Shown here in pieces: positions 7,156 through 14,642 of a DNA stretch of 17,734 nt. The stretch is from JAVJPJ01 sp040217295. Lineage in GTDB: Bacteria > Pseudomonadota > Alphaproteobacteria > Rhodobacterales > Rhodobacteraceae. The position numbers were made by a program, and so were the translations under genes. Within the stretch, counting starts at the first letter, position 1; every line of letters begins with the position of its first letter. Below the pieces are notes generated by a model. That model was not told the origin of the DNA, did not search any database, and was given only the letters and a program-made list of their open reading frames with translations. The stretch spans positions 1 through 17,734 of the forward strand of contig CAYWTM010000073.1 in NCBI GenBank assembly GCA_964460185.1. The letters are read 5' to 3'.

Positions 7156-8754
7156 TCAGGAAATCGCAGCCGCCTTCACGTCATCATCAATGAACGGGAC
7201 GTATTGCGCGAAGTTATCCGCGAACATCTGCACCAGCTTGGCCGCCTGACGGTCATAGGCGGTTCTGTCGGCCCAGGTCTGGCGCGGATCCAGCAGGCCA
7301 TCATCGACGCCATGGCACGTCACCGGCACTTCAAAGCCGAAGTTCGGATCCTTGCGGAACTGGCCGCCATTCAGGGTCCCGTCCAGCGCGGCCGACAAAA
7401 GCGCCCGGGTCGCCTTGATGGGCATCCGGCTGCCGGTGCCATAGGCGCCGCCGGTCCAGCCCGTGTTCACCAGCCAGCAGGTTGCCCCATGCTGATGGAT
7501 CTTTGCCTGCAGCAGCTTTCCATAGACCTCGGGGCGACGCGGCATGAAGGGGGCGCCGAAACAGGTGGAAAACGTGGGCTCGGGCTCGGTCACGCCGCGT
7601 TCGGTGCCCGCCACCTTTGACGTGAACCCCGACAGGAAGTGATACATGGCCTGGCTTGGCGTCAGCCGCGCGATCGGCGGCAGGACACCAAAGGCATCAC
7701 ACGTCAGCATCACGATGTTCCTGGGATGGCCCGCAAGCCCGGTACCGGACGCGTTCGAGATCATTTCCAGCGGATAGGCGCAGCGCATGTTGGCCGTCAG
7801 GCTGTCATCGTCGAAATCCAGTTCCAGCGTGTCGGGGTCGAAAACCATGTTCTCGATCACGGTGCCGAATTTCCGGGTCGTGGCATAGATCTCGGGCTCG
7901 GCCTCTTCGCGCAGGTTGATTGTCTTGGCGTAGCACCCGCCCTCGAAGTTGAAGGAGCCCTTGTCCGACCAGCCGTGTTCGTCATCACCGATGAGGGTCC
8001 GGCCGGGATCTGCGGACAGGGTGGTCTTTCCGGTTCCCGACAGGCCGAAGAACACCGCTGCGTCCTCGGGGTCGCCAATCGCGTGGTTGGCCGAACAATG
8101 CATCGCCATCACGCCGTCACCGGGCAGGATGTAGTTCAACAGGGTGAAAACGGCCTTCTTGTTCTCACCGGCATATTCGGTGTTGCCGATCAGGATCAGC
8201 TTCTTTTCGAAGTTCAGCGCAATCACCGTTTCGCTGCGGCAGCCATGACGTTCGGGATCGGCCTTGAAGCTGGGGCAGTTGATGATCGTGAACTCGGGCA
8301 CGAACCCGGCCAGTTCCTCGGCGTCAGGCCGGCGCAGCAGGTGGCGAATGAACAGGTTGTGCCAGGCCAGCTCGCTGACGATCCGCACGTCCAGCCGGTG
8401 CGCCGGATCGGCGCCGCCATACAGATCCTGCACGAAGTATTCGCCGCCTTTCATATGGTCCAGCATGTCGGCATGCAGACGGTCAAAAGCGTCGGGCGTC
8501 ATGGCGGCGTTGTTTTCCCACCATATGGTGTCGACCACACCGGCTGTCTTTACGATCGCCTTGTCCTTGGGCGAGCGGCCGGTGAATTTCCCGGTGGTCA
8601 CAAGGAAGGTTCCGCCCTGCCCGATACGACCTTCGCCGCGCTTGACCGCGGCCTCCATCAAGGCCGGCTCGAGCAGGTTGTAATGCACCGCCCCAAGCCC
8701 CGTCATGCCTTGGGTTTCCACTGTCTGAGAGGGATTCACGCGAAGGGGGGTCAT
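7156..8754 (-). CDS. pckA: Phosphoenolpyruvate carboxykinase (ATP)
   Basis: PckA converts oxaloacetate and ATP to phosphoenolpyruvate, CO2 and ADP, the entry step of gluconeogenesis from C4 acids. The protein has 532 residues, the normal length. The kinase P-loop F-F-G-L-S-G-T-G-K-T-T-L-S covers residues 235-247. The metal-binding G-D-D-E-H-G-W is at 256-262, N-F-E-G-G-C-Y-A-K at 269-277, and the oxaloacetate-binding T-G-K-F-T-G-R-S-P-K at 54-63. Start ATG 8754 has AGGAGA eight bases upstream. The frame stays open 64 codons further upstream, but those do not resemble the family. It is divergent from chvI. In several alphaproteobacteria pckA sits beside this two-component system and is under its influence; the same here is inference. 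Confidence 0.96.
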   Translation of the reverse strand: MTPLRVNPSQTVETQGMTGLGAVHYNLLEPALMEAAVKRGEGRIGQGGTFLVTTGKFTGRSPKDKAIVKTAGVVDTIWWENNAAMTPDAFDRLHADMLDHMKGGEYFVQDLYGGADPAHRLDVRIVSELAWHNLFIRHLLRRPDAEELAGFVPEFTIINCPSFKADPERHGCRSETVIALNFEKKLILIGNTEYAGENKKAVFTLLNYILPGDGVMAMHCSANHAIGDPEDAAVFFGLSGTGKTTLSADPGRTLIGDDEHGWSDKGSFNFEGGCYAKTINLREEAEPEIYATTRKFGTVIENMVFDPDTLELDFDDDSLTANMRCAYPLEMISNASGTGLAGHPRNIVMLTCDAFGVLPPIARLTPSQAMYHFLSGFTSKVAGTERGVTEPEPTFSTCFGAPFMPRRPEVYGKLLQAKIHQHGATCWLVNTGWTGGAYGTGSRMPIKATRALLSAALDGTLNGGQFRKDPNFGFEVPVTCHGVDDGLLDPRQTWADRTAYDRQAAKLVQMFADNFAQYVPFIDDDVKAAAIS

Positions 8755-9075
8755 GATTTGGTCTCCTTGACCGATCCAGAAAGCCACAACGAGGTACGTC
8801 TGTATGTGCGTGTCGCTATACCATGACGAATTTAGGGCTGAACAGGACGCTTTCGCACAGTTAGCGCAACCATCGCGCAATTTTCTTTCGCAACCCGGAA
8901 AACGCTGGTCTCCCCATAGCGTGGGGTTTGTGCCACATTCATCCACGATTAACGTTTAATGACTTAGTTTGTTTGGGTGTTCAGCGGGTGATTCGCAGTT
9001 TGAGATTGATTCCACCCCCCTAATTCTGGAGAGTACCCGAAAAAATAGGCAGCCGAGCAGCATAAGGATCACGCC
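8755..9075. promoter_or_regulatory. 321-bp divergent regulatory region between pckA and chvI
   Basis: No gene is visible here. On the pckA side a possible sigma-70 promoter reads TTCAGC (8842-8837), a 16-bp spacer, then TATAGC (8820-8815), giving a leader of about 55 bases. Just upstream is a set of CGCAA-type pentamers at 8854, 8865, 8876 and 8889, including the octamer TCGCGCAA (8873-8880). The stretch 8948-8975 is AT-rich, with an imperfect palindrome around AACGTT. On the chvI side, TTGAGA (9000-9005) and TAATTC (9021-9026) are a weak promoter pair with 15-bp spacing. TAAGGA (9063-9068) is the chvI ribosome site. All promoter calls are by eye. Confidence 0.45.
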
Positions 9076-9777
9076 ATGGTAAGGATCGCCCTTGTCGACG
9101 ACGACAGGAATATTCTGACGTCTGTTGCGATGACACTCGAGGCAGAGGGATTCGAAGTCGAAACCTACAATGACGGGCAAACCGCGTTGGAGGCGATTAC
9201 ACGTCGCCCGCCGGATCTGGGTGTGTTCGATATCAAGATGCCCCGAATGGATGGCATGGACCTGCTCCAGCGCGTACGCCAGAAAAGCGCCGTACCGGTG
9301 ATTTTCCTGACGTCCAAAGACGATGAAATCGACGAACTCATGGGCCTGCGCATGGGGGCCGACGACTATGTGAAGAAACCGTTTTCGCAGCGTCTTCTGG
9401 TCGAACGCATCCGTTCGATCCTGCGCCGCCAGGAAGCGATTGCATCGGACGCAGCCGGCACGCCGGAAGAAAGCAACGTCATGCTCCGCGGGGAGTTGAC
9501 GATGGATCCGCTTCGTCACGCCGTGAAATGGAAGGGACGCGACGTGTCGCTGACCGTCACGGAATTCCTGCTGCTGCAGGCCCTGGCACAACGTCCGGGT
9601 TTCGTGAAAAGCCGCGATCAACTGATGGACGTGGCCTATGACGAACAGGTCTATGTCGATGACCGCACCATCGACAGCCACATCAAGCGTCTGCGCAAGA
9701 AGATGCGCTCGGTCGATGATGATTTCTCGGCGATCGAAACTCTGTACGGGATCGGTTATCGTTACAACGAAGAATAG
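9076..9777 (+). CDS. chvI: Two-component response regulator ChvI (OmpR/PhoB type)
   Basis: A 233-residue DNA-binding response regulator. The receiver domain (about 2-117) has the acidic pair D8-D9, phospho-acceptor D52 (in G-V-F-D-I-K-M-P-R-M-D-G), T79 and K101 (in Y-V-K-K-P-F). The winged-helix domain (about 135-233) includes L-T-V-T-E-F-L-L-L-Q-A-L and the recognition-helix region V-D-D-R-T-I-D-S-H-I-K-R-L-R-K-K. ChvI homologues (ChvI, BvrR) control envelope, motility, exopolysaccharide and acid-stress genes in alphaproteobacteria. The chvG kinase gene follows 12 bp downstream, then hprK. Gene order plus close domain fit support ChvI over a generic OmpR regulator. It is probably the first gene of a long operon. 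Confidence 0.93.
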   Translation: MVRIALVDDDRNILTSVAMTLEAEGFEVETYNDGQTALEAITRRPPDLGVFDIKMPRMDGMDLLQRVRQKSAVPVIFLTSKDDEIDELMGLRMGADDYVKKPFSQRLLVERIRSILRRQEAIASDAAGTPEESNVMLRGELTMDPLRHAVKWKGRDVSLTVTEFLLLQALAQRPGFVKSRDQLMDVAYDEQVYVDDRTIDSHIKRLRKKMRSVDDDFSAIETLYGIGYRYNEE

Positions 9778-9789
9778 GGAGCAGTACGA

Positions 9790-11514
9790 GTGCCCGCCGA
9801 CCTGTCGATGACCAACCGCCGCGCCCGCGACCGCGCAGACATTGTGCTGGGCGAGGATTGGGATCGGCCGCAGGGTTCCGCCGACACCGAGCTTCACGCG
9901 GCCCGTCAGCGGCGTGGACTGATCTCTCTGAACCGGTCGCCGCTGGCGCGAAAGATCATCTTGTTCAACCTGCTGGCCATGGTCGTGCTGGTGGCGGGCG
10001 TGATGTATCTCAACCCGTTCCGCGACAGCCTTGTCGTGCAACGCGAACGCGGTCTGGCCATCGAGGCGCAACTGATCGCCGAGGTGATCGAGGCAAGTCT
10101 TCCGCAAAACGCGCCCGCGAACCTTTTGACCGGTGACGGGATCGACCCCGAAGAGGTCTTGAGCCGGATCAGCCTTGCCGACGGGGTGGATGTCTTTGTC
10201 TACGCCTCGTCCGGGGTCCTTGTCGCGTCGACGGAAACCGTGGGCCGTTCACCGGCGCGCCCTGTGCGGGGGCTCGAAAGCCGTCGCGACGACACGCTTC
10301 TGATCACGGATTTCCTGAACGGAATCTGGACGGGGCTTTCCACGGCGCTGACCGGCGGACGCCAGGAACCGCCACAACAGAACACACAAGAACTGGCGCA
10401 ATCCCTGCTTGATCCGGTGCAGGAAGGCGTCACGGTCTTGCGTCGCGGGTCTGCGAACTCCGGTACGCTGTATGCAGCGGCCACACCGATATTCGGCGCA
10501 ACCGGCACCATCGGCACCATCGTTGTCACGACCGCAGCGGGCGAAATCGACCAGCTTGTACGGGTGGAACGCGAACAGTTGCTGCAAATGTTTGTCGTGG
10601 CTCTTCTGGTGTCCATCGGGCTGAGCCTCGTTCTGGCCTCGACCATTGCAAACCCGCTGTCCGATCTGGCCGCCGCGGCGGAGCTTGGCCGCGACAAGAA
10701 CGCCCGCAAGATGAGCCCGACACGGGTGCGTATTCCGGATCTGACGGGGCGCCCCGACGAAATCGGCCGTCTGTCCGGCGCGTTGCGCGGCATGGTCGCC
10801 GCTCTGTACGACCGGATCGACAGCAACGAACAATTCGCCGCCGACGTCAGTCACGAGATCAAGAACCCGCTGGCATCCCTGCGCTCGGCGGTGGGCACCA
10901 TGCGGCTTGCCAAGACCGACGACCAGCGCGGGCGCCTGCTGGAAGTCATCGAACATGACGTTCAGCGGCTTGACCGACTGGTCAGCGACATCTCGAACGC
11001 CTCGCGCCTCGACAGTGAACTCGTCAAAGAGGAAGAGGAAGAGTTCAACCTGGTCCGCACGCTCGACAACATCTCGAATTACCACAGCGAGGAAGCGGAG
11101 CAGAAAGGCGTCGATTTCATCACCGATCTGCCCAACGATCCGATCCTGATCTCGGGCCTTGAAGGGCGGCTGGCGCAGGTTTTCGTAAACCTTGTCGGCA
11201 ACGCGATCTCGTTCTGCGAAGAAGGGGACGCGGTGCGCCTGTGGACCCGCCGCCGTGAGAACCGCGTTCTTGTCGTTGTCGAAGATACCGGCCCCGGCAT
11301 CCCCGAAGCGGCGCTGACCAAGGTCTTCAACCGCTTCTATTCCGAACGTCCGGTGCAGCAGTTCGGCAACCATTCCGGCCTTGGCCTTGCGATCTCCAAG
11401 CAGATCGTCGAGGCCCATGGCGGTGTGATCTGGGCCGAAAACATTCGTCCGACCGACGCTGATGCAACATCGGAACCGCTTGGCGCCCGGTTCGTCGTCG
11501 GCCTGCCGATCTGA
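9790..11514 (+). CDS. chvG: Sensor histidine kinase ChvG
   Basis: A 574-residue membrane sensor kinase, partner of ChvI. A cytosolic N-terminal tail of about 55 residues precedes transmembrane helix 1 (about 56-74). The periplasmic sensor region (about 75-264) includes a Gln/Pro-rich patch near 192-200, and helix 2 spans about 266-286. A HAMP linker follows. The H-box F-A-A-D-V-S-H-E-I-K-N-P-L has H355 as phospho-acceptor. The ATP-binding domain has the N-box N-L-V-G-N-A-I (467-473), D-T-G-P-G-I-P (499-505) and G-L-G-L-A-I (530-535). After the H-box region is an acidic run at 414-418. The GTG start at 9790 follows AGGGAG; ATG 9808 is an alternative. hprK begins three bases after the stop, indicating co-expression. 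Confidence 0.93.
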   Translation: MPADLSMTNRRARDRADIVLGEDWDRPQGSADTELHAARQRRGLISLNRSPLARKIILFNLLAMVVLVAGVMYLNPFRDSLVVQRERGLAIEAQLIAEVIEASLPQNAPANLLTGDGIDPEEVLSRISLADGVDVFVYASSGVLVASTETVGRSPARPVRGLESRRDDTLLITDFLNGIWTGLSTALTGGRQEPPQQNTQELAQSLLDPVQEGVTVLRRGSANSGTLYAAATPIFGATGTIGTIVVTTAAGEIDQLVRVEREQLLQMFVVALLVSIGLSLVLASTIANPLSDLAAAAELGRDKNARKMSPTRVRIPDLTGRPDEIGRLSGALRGMVAALYDRIDSNEQFAADVSHEIKNPLASLRSAVGTMRLAKTDDQRGRLLEVIEHDVQRLDRLVSDISNASRLDSELVKEEEEEFNLVRTLDNISNYHSEEAEQKGVDFITDLPNDPILISGLEGRLAQVFVNLVGNAISFCEEGDAVRLWTRRRENRVLVVVEDTGPGIPEAALTKVFNRFYSERPVQQFGNHSGLGLAISKQIVEAHGGVIWAENIRPTDADATSEPLGARFVVGLPI

Positions 11515-11517
11515 TCC

Positions 11518-12012
11518 ATGACGGGTGCGTGGCGACCCGAATTGCCGGAACTCCTCCAGGATCGCGCCCTGTCGCAGGACGGGTCTTCGATCCAGGTCCA
11601 CGGGAGTGCTGTCGCGATCGACGGAAAAGGCATATTGATCCTGGGCGCGGCCGGTGCCGGCAAATCGACCCTGGCATTGTCCCTGATGGCCTTTGGCGCC
11701 GCCCTGATCGCGGATGACGGCATCCGGGTGACCGTCTCGGACACGGGCGGCAAACCGGTTCTGCACCGCCCCGACGGTGCGACCGACCTGATCGAGGCGC
11801 GCGGTGTCGGTCTTTTGCACGCGGGGCAGATTGCGCCTTGCGCACCGCTGGAATTGATCGTTGACCTTGATCATGCAGAGGCTGACCGCCTTCCACCGCG
11901 ACGCATGGCCGCGATCGACGGGGTCAGCTTTCCGTTGATCCGCGGCGCCGGGCATCCGACGCTTGCGCCCGTCGTTCTCCAGATGGTCCGTGTTGGTCGG
12001 GCCGTGCCTTGA
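11518..12012 (+). CDS. hprK: HPr kinase/phosphorylase, short alphaproteobacterial form
   Basis: A 164-residue protein corresponding only to the C-terminal catalytic domain of HprK/P, which in Gram-positive bacteria is about 310 residues. The P-loop G-A-A-G-A-G-K-S-T is at 43-51. A-D-D-G at 65-68 and the HprK signature I-E-A-R-G-V-G-L-L at 92-100 follow in family order. HprK phosphorylates HPr on a regulatory serine with ATP and can reverse this. The target HPr is encoded in the same cluster and keeps that serine. The missing N-terminal domain is usual for alphaproteobacteria, so this is not a broken gene. It starts at ATG 11518, three bases after the chvG stop, so translation is probably coupled to the sensor kinase. 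Confidence 0.92.
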   Translation: MTGAWRPELPELLQDRALSQDGSSIQVHGSAVAIDGKGILILGAAGAGKSTLALSLMAFGAALIADDGIRVTVSDTGGKPVLHRPDGATDLIEARGVGLLHAGQIAPCAPLELIVDLDHAEADRLPPRRMAAIDGVSFPLIRGAGHPTLAPVVLQMVRVGRAVP

Positions 12013-12035
12013 CCCGCCCCTGAAAAGGCCCCGCC

Positions 12036-12953
12036 ATGTCCACCGATACCCCCGATCCCCGCGCCGCGCCGGTCCGCGTGGTCTTCGTGACCGGACCTTC
12101 GGGGGCCGGGCGCAGCACCGCCATCAACGCGCTGGAGGACCTGGGGTTCGAGGCCATCGACAACCTCCCGCTCAGCTTGCTGCCGCGCCTGCTGGAAGGG
12201 CCGCCGCCCGAAAGGCCCATGGCGCTTGGCACGGATGCGCGCAATCGCGACTATTCCGCCAACGCCCTTGTCGGCGCGGTCGAAGGGCTGTCGCAAGCCG
12301 GAGGTTACGCCCCGGATCTCCTGTACCTGGATTGCGCCCCGGATGTGTTGCAACGTCGCTACTCGGAAACACGCCGCCGCCATCCGCTGGCCCCTGACGC
12401 GGACCCCGCCAACGGCATTGCAACGGAACTGGCGCTCTTGGGTCCGGTTCGGGCCCGGGCATCGATCCTGATCGATACATCGACGCTGACCCCGCACGAT
12501 CTGCGGGCCGAGATCACGCGGCTTTTCGCCCCCGACTCCGCCGGGCGGCTGGTTGTGACCGTCACCTCATTTTCCTATCGCCGCGGCCTGCCGACCGGGG
12601 CCGACCTGGTGTTTGATTGCCGTTTCCTGAAAAATCCCCACTGGGATCCCGCGCTCAGGGCCGAGGACGGACGTAACCCCGATGTGCAGCGCTATATTGC
12701 GCAAGATCCGCGATTCGATGCCTTCCGCAGGCAGGTTTTCGAGATGGCGGACCTGCTCTTGCCTGCTTTCCTCGAAGAAGGGAAAAGCCACCTGACGCTG
12801 GCTTTCGGATGCACCGGAGGGCAACACCGATCCGTTGCAATGGCCGAAATCCTTGAAACCCACCTTGCAGAGGCCGGATGGCAGGTGTCTAAAAGGCACA
12901 GGGAAGTGGAACAGCGTCGCACCAGCCAGAGGCCAACCGACGCCCAGATTTAA
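12036..12953 (+). CDS. rapZ: RNase adapter protein RapZ (YvcJ family nucleotide-binding protein)
   Basis: A 305-residue P-loop protein. In E. coli RapZ guides RNase E to the small RNA GlmZ and so controls glucosamine-6-phosphate synthase; in alphaproteobacteria the target is not established. The N-terminal domain has the Walker A-like V-T-G-P-S-G-A-G-R-S-T (18-28), with arginine (R26) where the usual motif has lysine. L-E-D-L-G-F-E-A-I-D-N-L-P-L (33-46) follows as in the family. The C-terminal domain has T-S-F-S-Y-R-R-G-L-P (177-186), D-C-R-F-L-K-N-P (194-201) and the hallmark G-C-T-G-G-Q-H-R-S (258-266). Start ATG 12036 has AAAGG upstream. Its place between hprK and the PTS genes mirrors the linkage of rapZ to PTS genes in enterics. 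Confidence 0.93.
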   Translation: MSTDTPDPRAAPVRVVFVTGPSGAGRSTAINALEDLGFEAIDNLPLSLLPRLLEGPPPERPMALGTDARNRDYSANALVGAVEGLSQAGGYAPDLLYLDCAPDVLQRRYSETRRRHPLAPDADPANGIATELALLGPVRARASILIDTSTLTPHDLRAEITRLFAPDSAGRLVVTVTSFSYRRGLPTGADLVFDCRFLKNPHWDPALRAEDGRNPDVQRYIAQDPRFDAFRRQVFEMADLLLPAFLEEGKSHLTLAFGCTGGQHRSVAMAEILETHLAEAGWQVSKRHREVEQRRTSQRPTDAQI

Positions 12954-12973
12954 TTCAGAGGCGAAAGACGCAC

Positions 12974-13363
12974 GTGATCGGCATAGTGATCGTCGCCCAT
13001 GGGGGGCTTGCCTCCGAGTTGAAACGGGCGACGGAACACGTGGTCGGACCCCAGCCTGCGATGGTGGCCATCTCGATCGGTCCCGAGGATGACCGTAGCG
13101 AACGCACCCGCGAAATCTGCGATGCGGCAGATGCCGTAGATGACGGATCCGGCGTTGTCGTCGTGACCGACATGTTCGGCGGATCCCCCTCGAACCTGTC
13201 CCTGCGCGCCTGTCGCCCGCAAGACCGCAAGATCCTTACGGGTGTCAACCTGCCCATGCTGATCAAGCTCGCCAAGTCCCGCGACCTCAGTGTGGACGAG
13301 GCCGTTTCGCGCGCGGCCGAGGCTGGCCGCCGCTACATCAACAGTTTCGACGGAGCCCCCTGA
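12974..13363 (+). CDS. PTS EIIA component, mannose/fructose-type
   Basis: A 129-residue cytosolic protein with the EIIA(Man) fold. The N-terminus I-G-I-V-I-V-A-H-G-G-L-A carries the phospho-accepting histidine (H9 with the GTG start). V-V-V-V-T-D-M-F-G-G-S-P-S-N (about 61-74) is the second conserved segment. It would take phosphate from the neighbouring HPr. No sugar permease (EIIB/EIIC/EIID) is present, so this is probably a regulatory rather than transport PTS, as usual in Rhodobacterales and rhizobia. The GTG start at 12974 has GAGG some 12 bases upstream, rather distant. The HPr gene begins one base after its stop codon. Confidence 0.9.
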   Translation: MIGIVIVAHGGLASELKRATEHVVGPQPAMVAISIGPEDDRSERTREICDAADAVDDGSGVVVVTDMFGGSPSNLSLRACRPQDRKILTGVNLPMLIKLAKSRDLSVDEAVSRAAEAGRRYINSFDGAP

Positions 13364-13364
13364 C

Positions 13365-13646
13365 ATGTCAGAGACCCCGGTGACCCGCAATTTCCCGATC
13401 ATCAACGTAAAGGGCCTGCACGCCCGGGCATCGGCCCGGTTCGTTGAAGTTGTCGAAGATCATGACGCCCATGCCACCGTCCGGCGCGATGGGCTAAGCG
13501 CCGCTGGTGACAGCATCATGGGGCTTTTGATGTTGGCAGCATCCATGGGAACCTCTATTGAGGTCGAAACCGACGGCCCCGAGGCGGAAAAGCTCGCCGA
13601 TGCTTTGCAAGCGTTGGTGGCCGATCGCTTCGGCGAAGAAAGCTGA
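13365..13646 (+). CDS. ptsH: HPr family phosphocarrier protein
   Basis: A 93-residue phosphocarrier. K-G-L-H-A-R-A-S-A-R-F (16-26) includes H19, the residue phosphorylated by enzyme I. G-D-S-I-M-G-L-L-M-L (48-57) includes S50, equivalent to the Ser46 site modified by HprK. Both sites are intact, so it can be both relay and HprK target. It starts with ATG 13365, one base after the EIIA stop, with GGAG nine bases upstream inside the EIIA gene, indicating coupled translation. Enzyme I (ptsP or ptsI) is not in the window and must be supplied from elsewhere. Confidence 0.94.
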   Translation: MSETPVTRNFPIINVKGLHARASARFVEVVEDHDAHATVRRDGLSAAGDSIMGLLMLAASMGTSIEVETDGPEAEKLADALQALVADRFGEES

Positions 13647-13691
13647 CCGCCGCACGTCGGCAAGATGGTCGGCTGAATGGGTAGAAGGCGT

Positions 13692-14591
13692 GTGAGCGAC
13701 ACCAGTTCCCGAAATATTTCCACATCGCGCCCCGCGCTGAGACCGGCCAATGACAGGGTCTATGACCGGCGTAGCCTGACCTATGCAAACAGCTTCGACA
13801 GCCCCTGGACCCGGACGGTGATCAAGGGCATCGAATGGTTGACCGCCAAGCCACGGATCATCCGCCGCGTGCGTCAGTTCGAGGAACTGGGCGAATTCAC
13901 CGGCCAATCCTTCTGGCCTGCGACCATGAAGGTGATGGGCATCGATCTGCGCACCCCGGATCATCAGCTCGAGAGGATCCCGGCGGATGGGCCGGTCGTC
14001 TTCGTGGCCAACCACCCCCATGGCCTTGTCGACGGGATGATCCTGGCGGATCTGATCGGGCGCCGGCGGGCCGACTACCGCATCCTGACCCGTGCCCTGC
14101 TGACAGGTATCGACGAATCCGCGGCCGGCTACATGATCTCGGTCCCGTTCCCCCATGAACCCGATGCACAGGAAAAAATGCTCCAGATGCGGTCTGCCGC
14201 GATGGCGCATCTCGACGACAAGGGGCTGATCGCGCTGTTCCCGTCTGGCGCGGTTGCAGCCGCCGATACGATGCTGGGGCCTGCCATCGAAGGGGAATGG
14301 AACGTCTTCACCGCCAAGATGATCCGCAAATCCGGGGCCACGATCGTGCCGTGCCATTTCACCGGATCGAATTCACGCGCCTACCAGATCGCCAACCGGA
14401 TTTCACCGATCCTGCGCCAGGGCCTGTTGTTGCACGAAGTGGTGCATGCATTCGACAAACCGCAAGCGCCGATCATCGGCAAACCGATCACACCGGACAT
14501 GTGGGCGGACCGGATAAGCAAACCACGCGAGTTCATGGCCTGGCTGCGCGCGCGCACGCTCACGCTGAAGAACGACCCCGATCAGACCTGA
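13692..14591 (+). CDS. Lysophospholipid acyltransferase family protein (PlsC-like)
   Basis: A 299-residue acyltransferase of the glycerophospholipid family. The catalytic H-x5-D motif is in V-A-N-H-P-H-G-L-V-D-G (H108, D114). A phosphate-binding-like L-F-P-S-G-A-V (182-188) follows. Known relatives move acyl chains onto lysophosphatidate or lyso-ornithine lipid; which applies here cannot be told. A conserved R/Y-rich N-terminal extension precedes the core, and no convincing transmembrane helix is visible, so membrane association is probably peripheral. I chose GTG 13692 because AGAAGG sits just upstream; ATG 13677 would add five residues (M-G-R-R-R). It lies 45 bp after ptsH on the same strand and is probably the last gene of the chvI operon. 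That gives a membrane-lipid function under the same transcription as an envelope-stress regulator. Confidence 0.83.
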   Translation: MSDTSSRNISTSRPALRPANDRVYDRRSLTYANSFDSPWTRTVIKGIEWLTAKPRIIRRVRQFEELGEFTGQSFWPATMKVMGIDLRTPDHQLERIPADGPVVFVANHPHGLVDGMILADLIGRRRADYRILTRALLTGIDESAAGYMISVPFPHEPDAQEKMLQMRSAAMAHLDDKGLIALFPSGAVAAADTMLGPAIEGEWNVFTAKMIRKSGATIVPCHFTGSNSRAYQIANRISPILRQGLLLHEVVHAFDKPQAPIIGKPITPDMWADRISKPREFMAWLRARTLTLKNDPDQT

Positions 14592-14598
14592 TCGCCGT

Positions 14599-14642
14599 CA
14601 GTCTTTTGCAAAAGACTGGCGAATTCCTTGCAAGGAATTCGC
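14599..14642. repeat. Two abutting perfect palindromes, probable bidirectional terminator or REP-like element
   Basis: The first palindrome, CAGTCTTTTGCAAAAGACTG, is perfect over 20 bp (14599-14618). The second is perfect over 24 bp (14619-14642), with half-site GCGAATTCCTTG and two GAATTC sites. They touch with no gap and both centre on TTGCAA. They fill almost all the space between the convergent acyltransferase and hbd stops; hbd's stop codon begins at the next base. Either strand can fold into two adjacent hairpins, so bidirectional termination is likely. The precise doubling suggests a family of dispersed intergenic repeats. Confidence 0.8.

Noticed and set aside
8949..8959. Possible CtrA site (two TTAA boxes) upstream of chvI
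   Set aside because: The two TTAA boxes are separated by 3 bp, not the 7 bp required by the CtrA consensus.
8956..10107. Open frame on the minus strand covering chvI and part of the pckA-chvI gap
   Set aside because: No recognisable motifs and antisense to an unambiguous response regulator; its 3' end falls in promoter DNA.
10249..11955. Long open frame (about 568 codons) antisense to chvG and hprK
   Set aside because: A shadow frame in GC-rich DNA with no domain pattern; it runs across the junction of two well-identified genes.
11518..12012. Considered hprK as a truncated pseudogene
   Set aside because: The short form is the norm in alphaproteobacteria, and the catalytic and signature motifs are intact.
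12036..12953. Considered whether rapZ is inactivated by the Walker A change
   Set aside because: The rest of the protein is full length with intact C-terminal hallmarks and normal spacing in the operon, so it is treated as a functional variant rather than a pseudogene.
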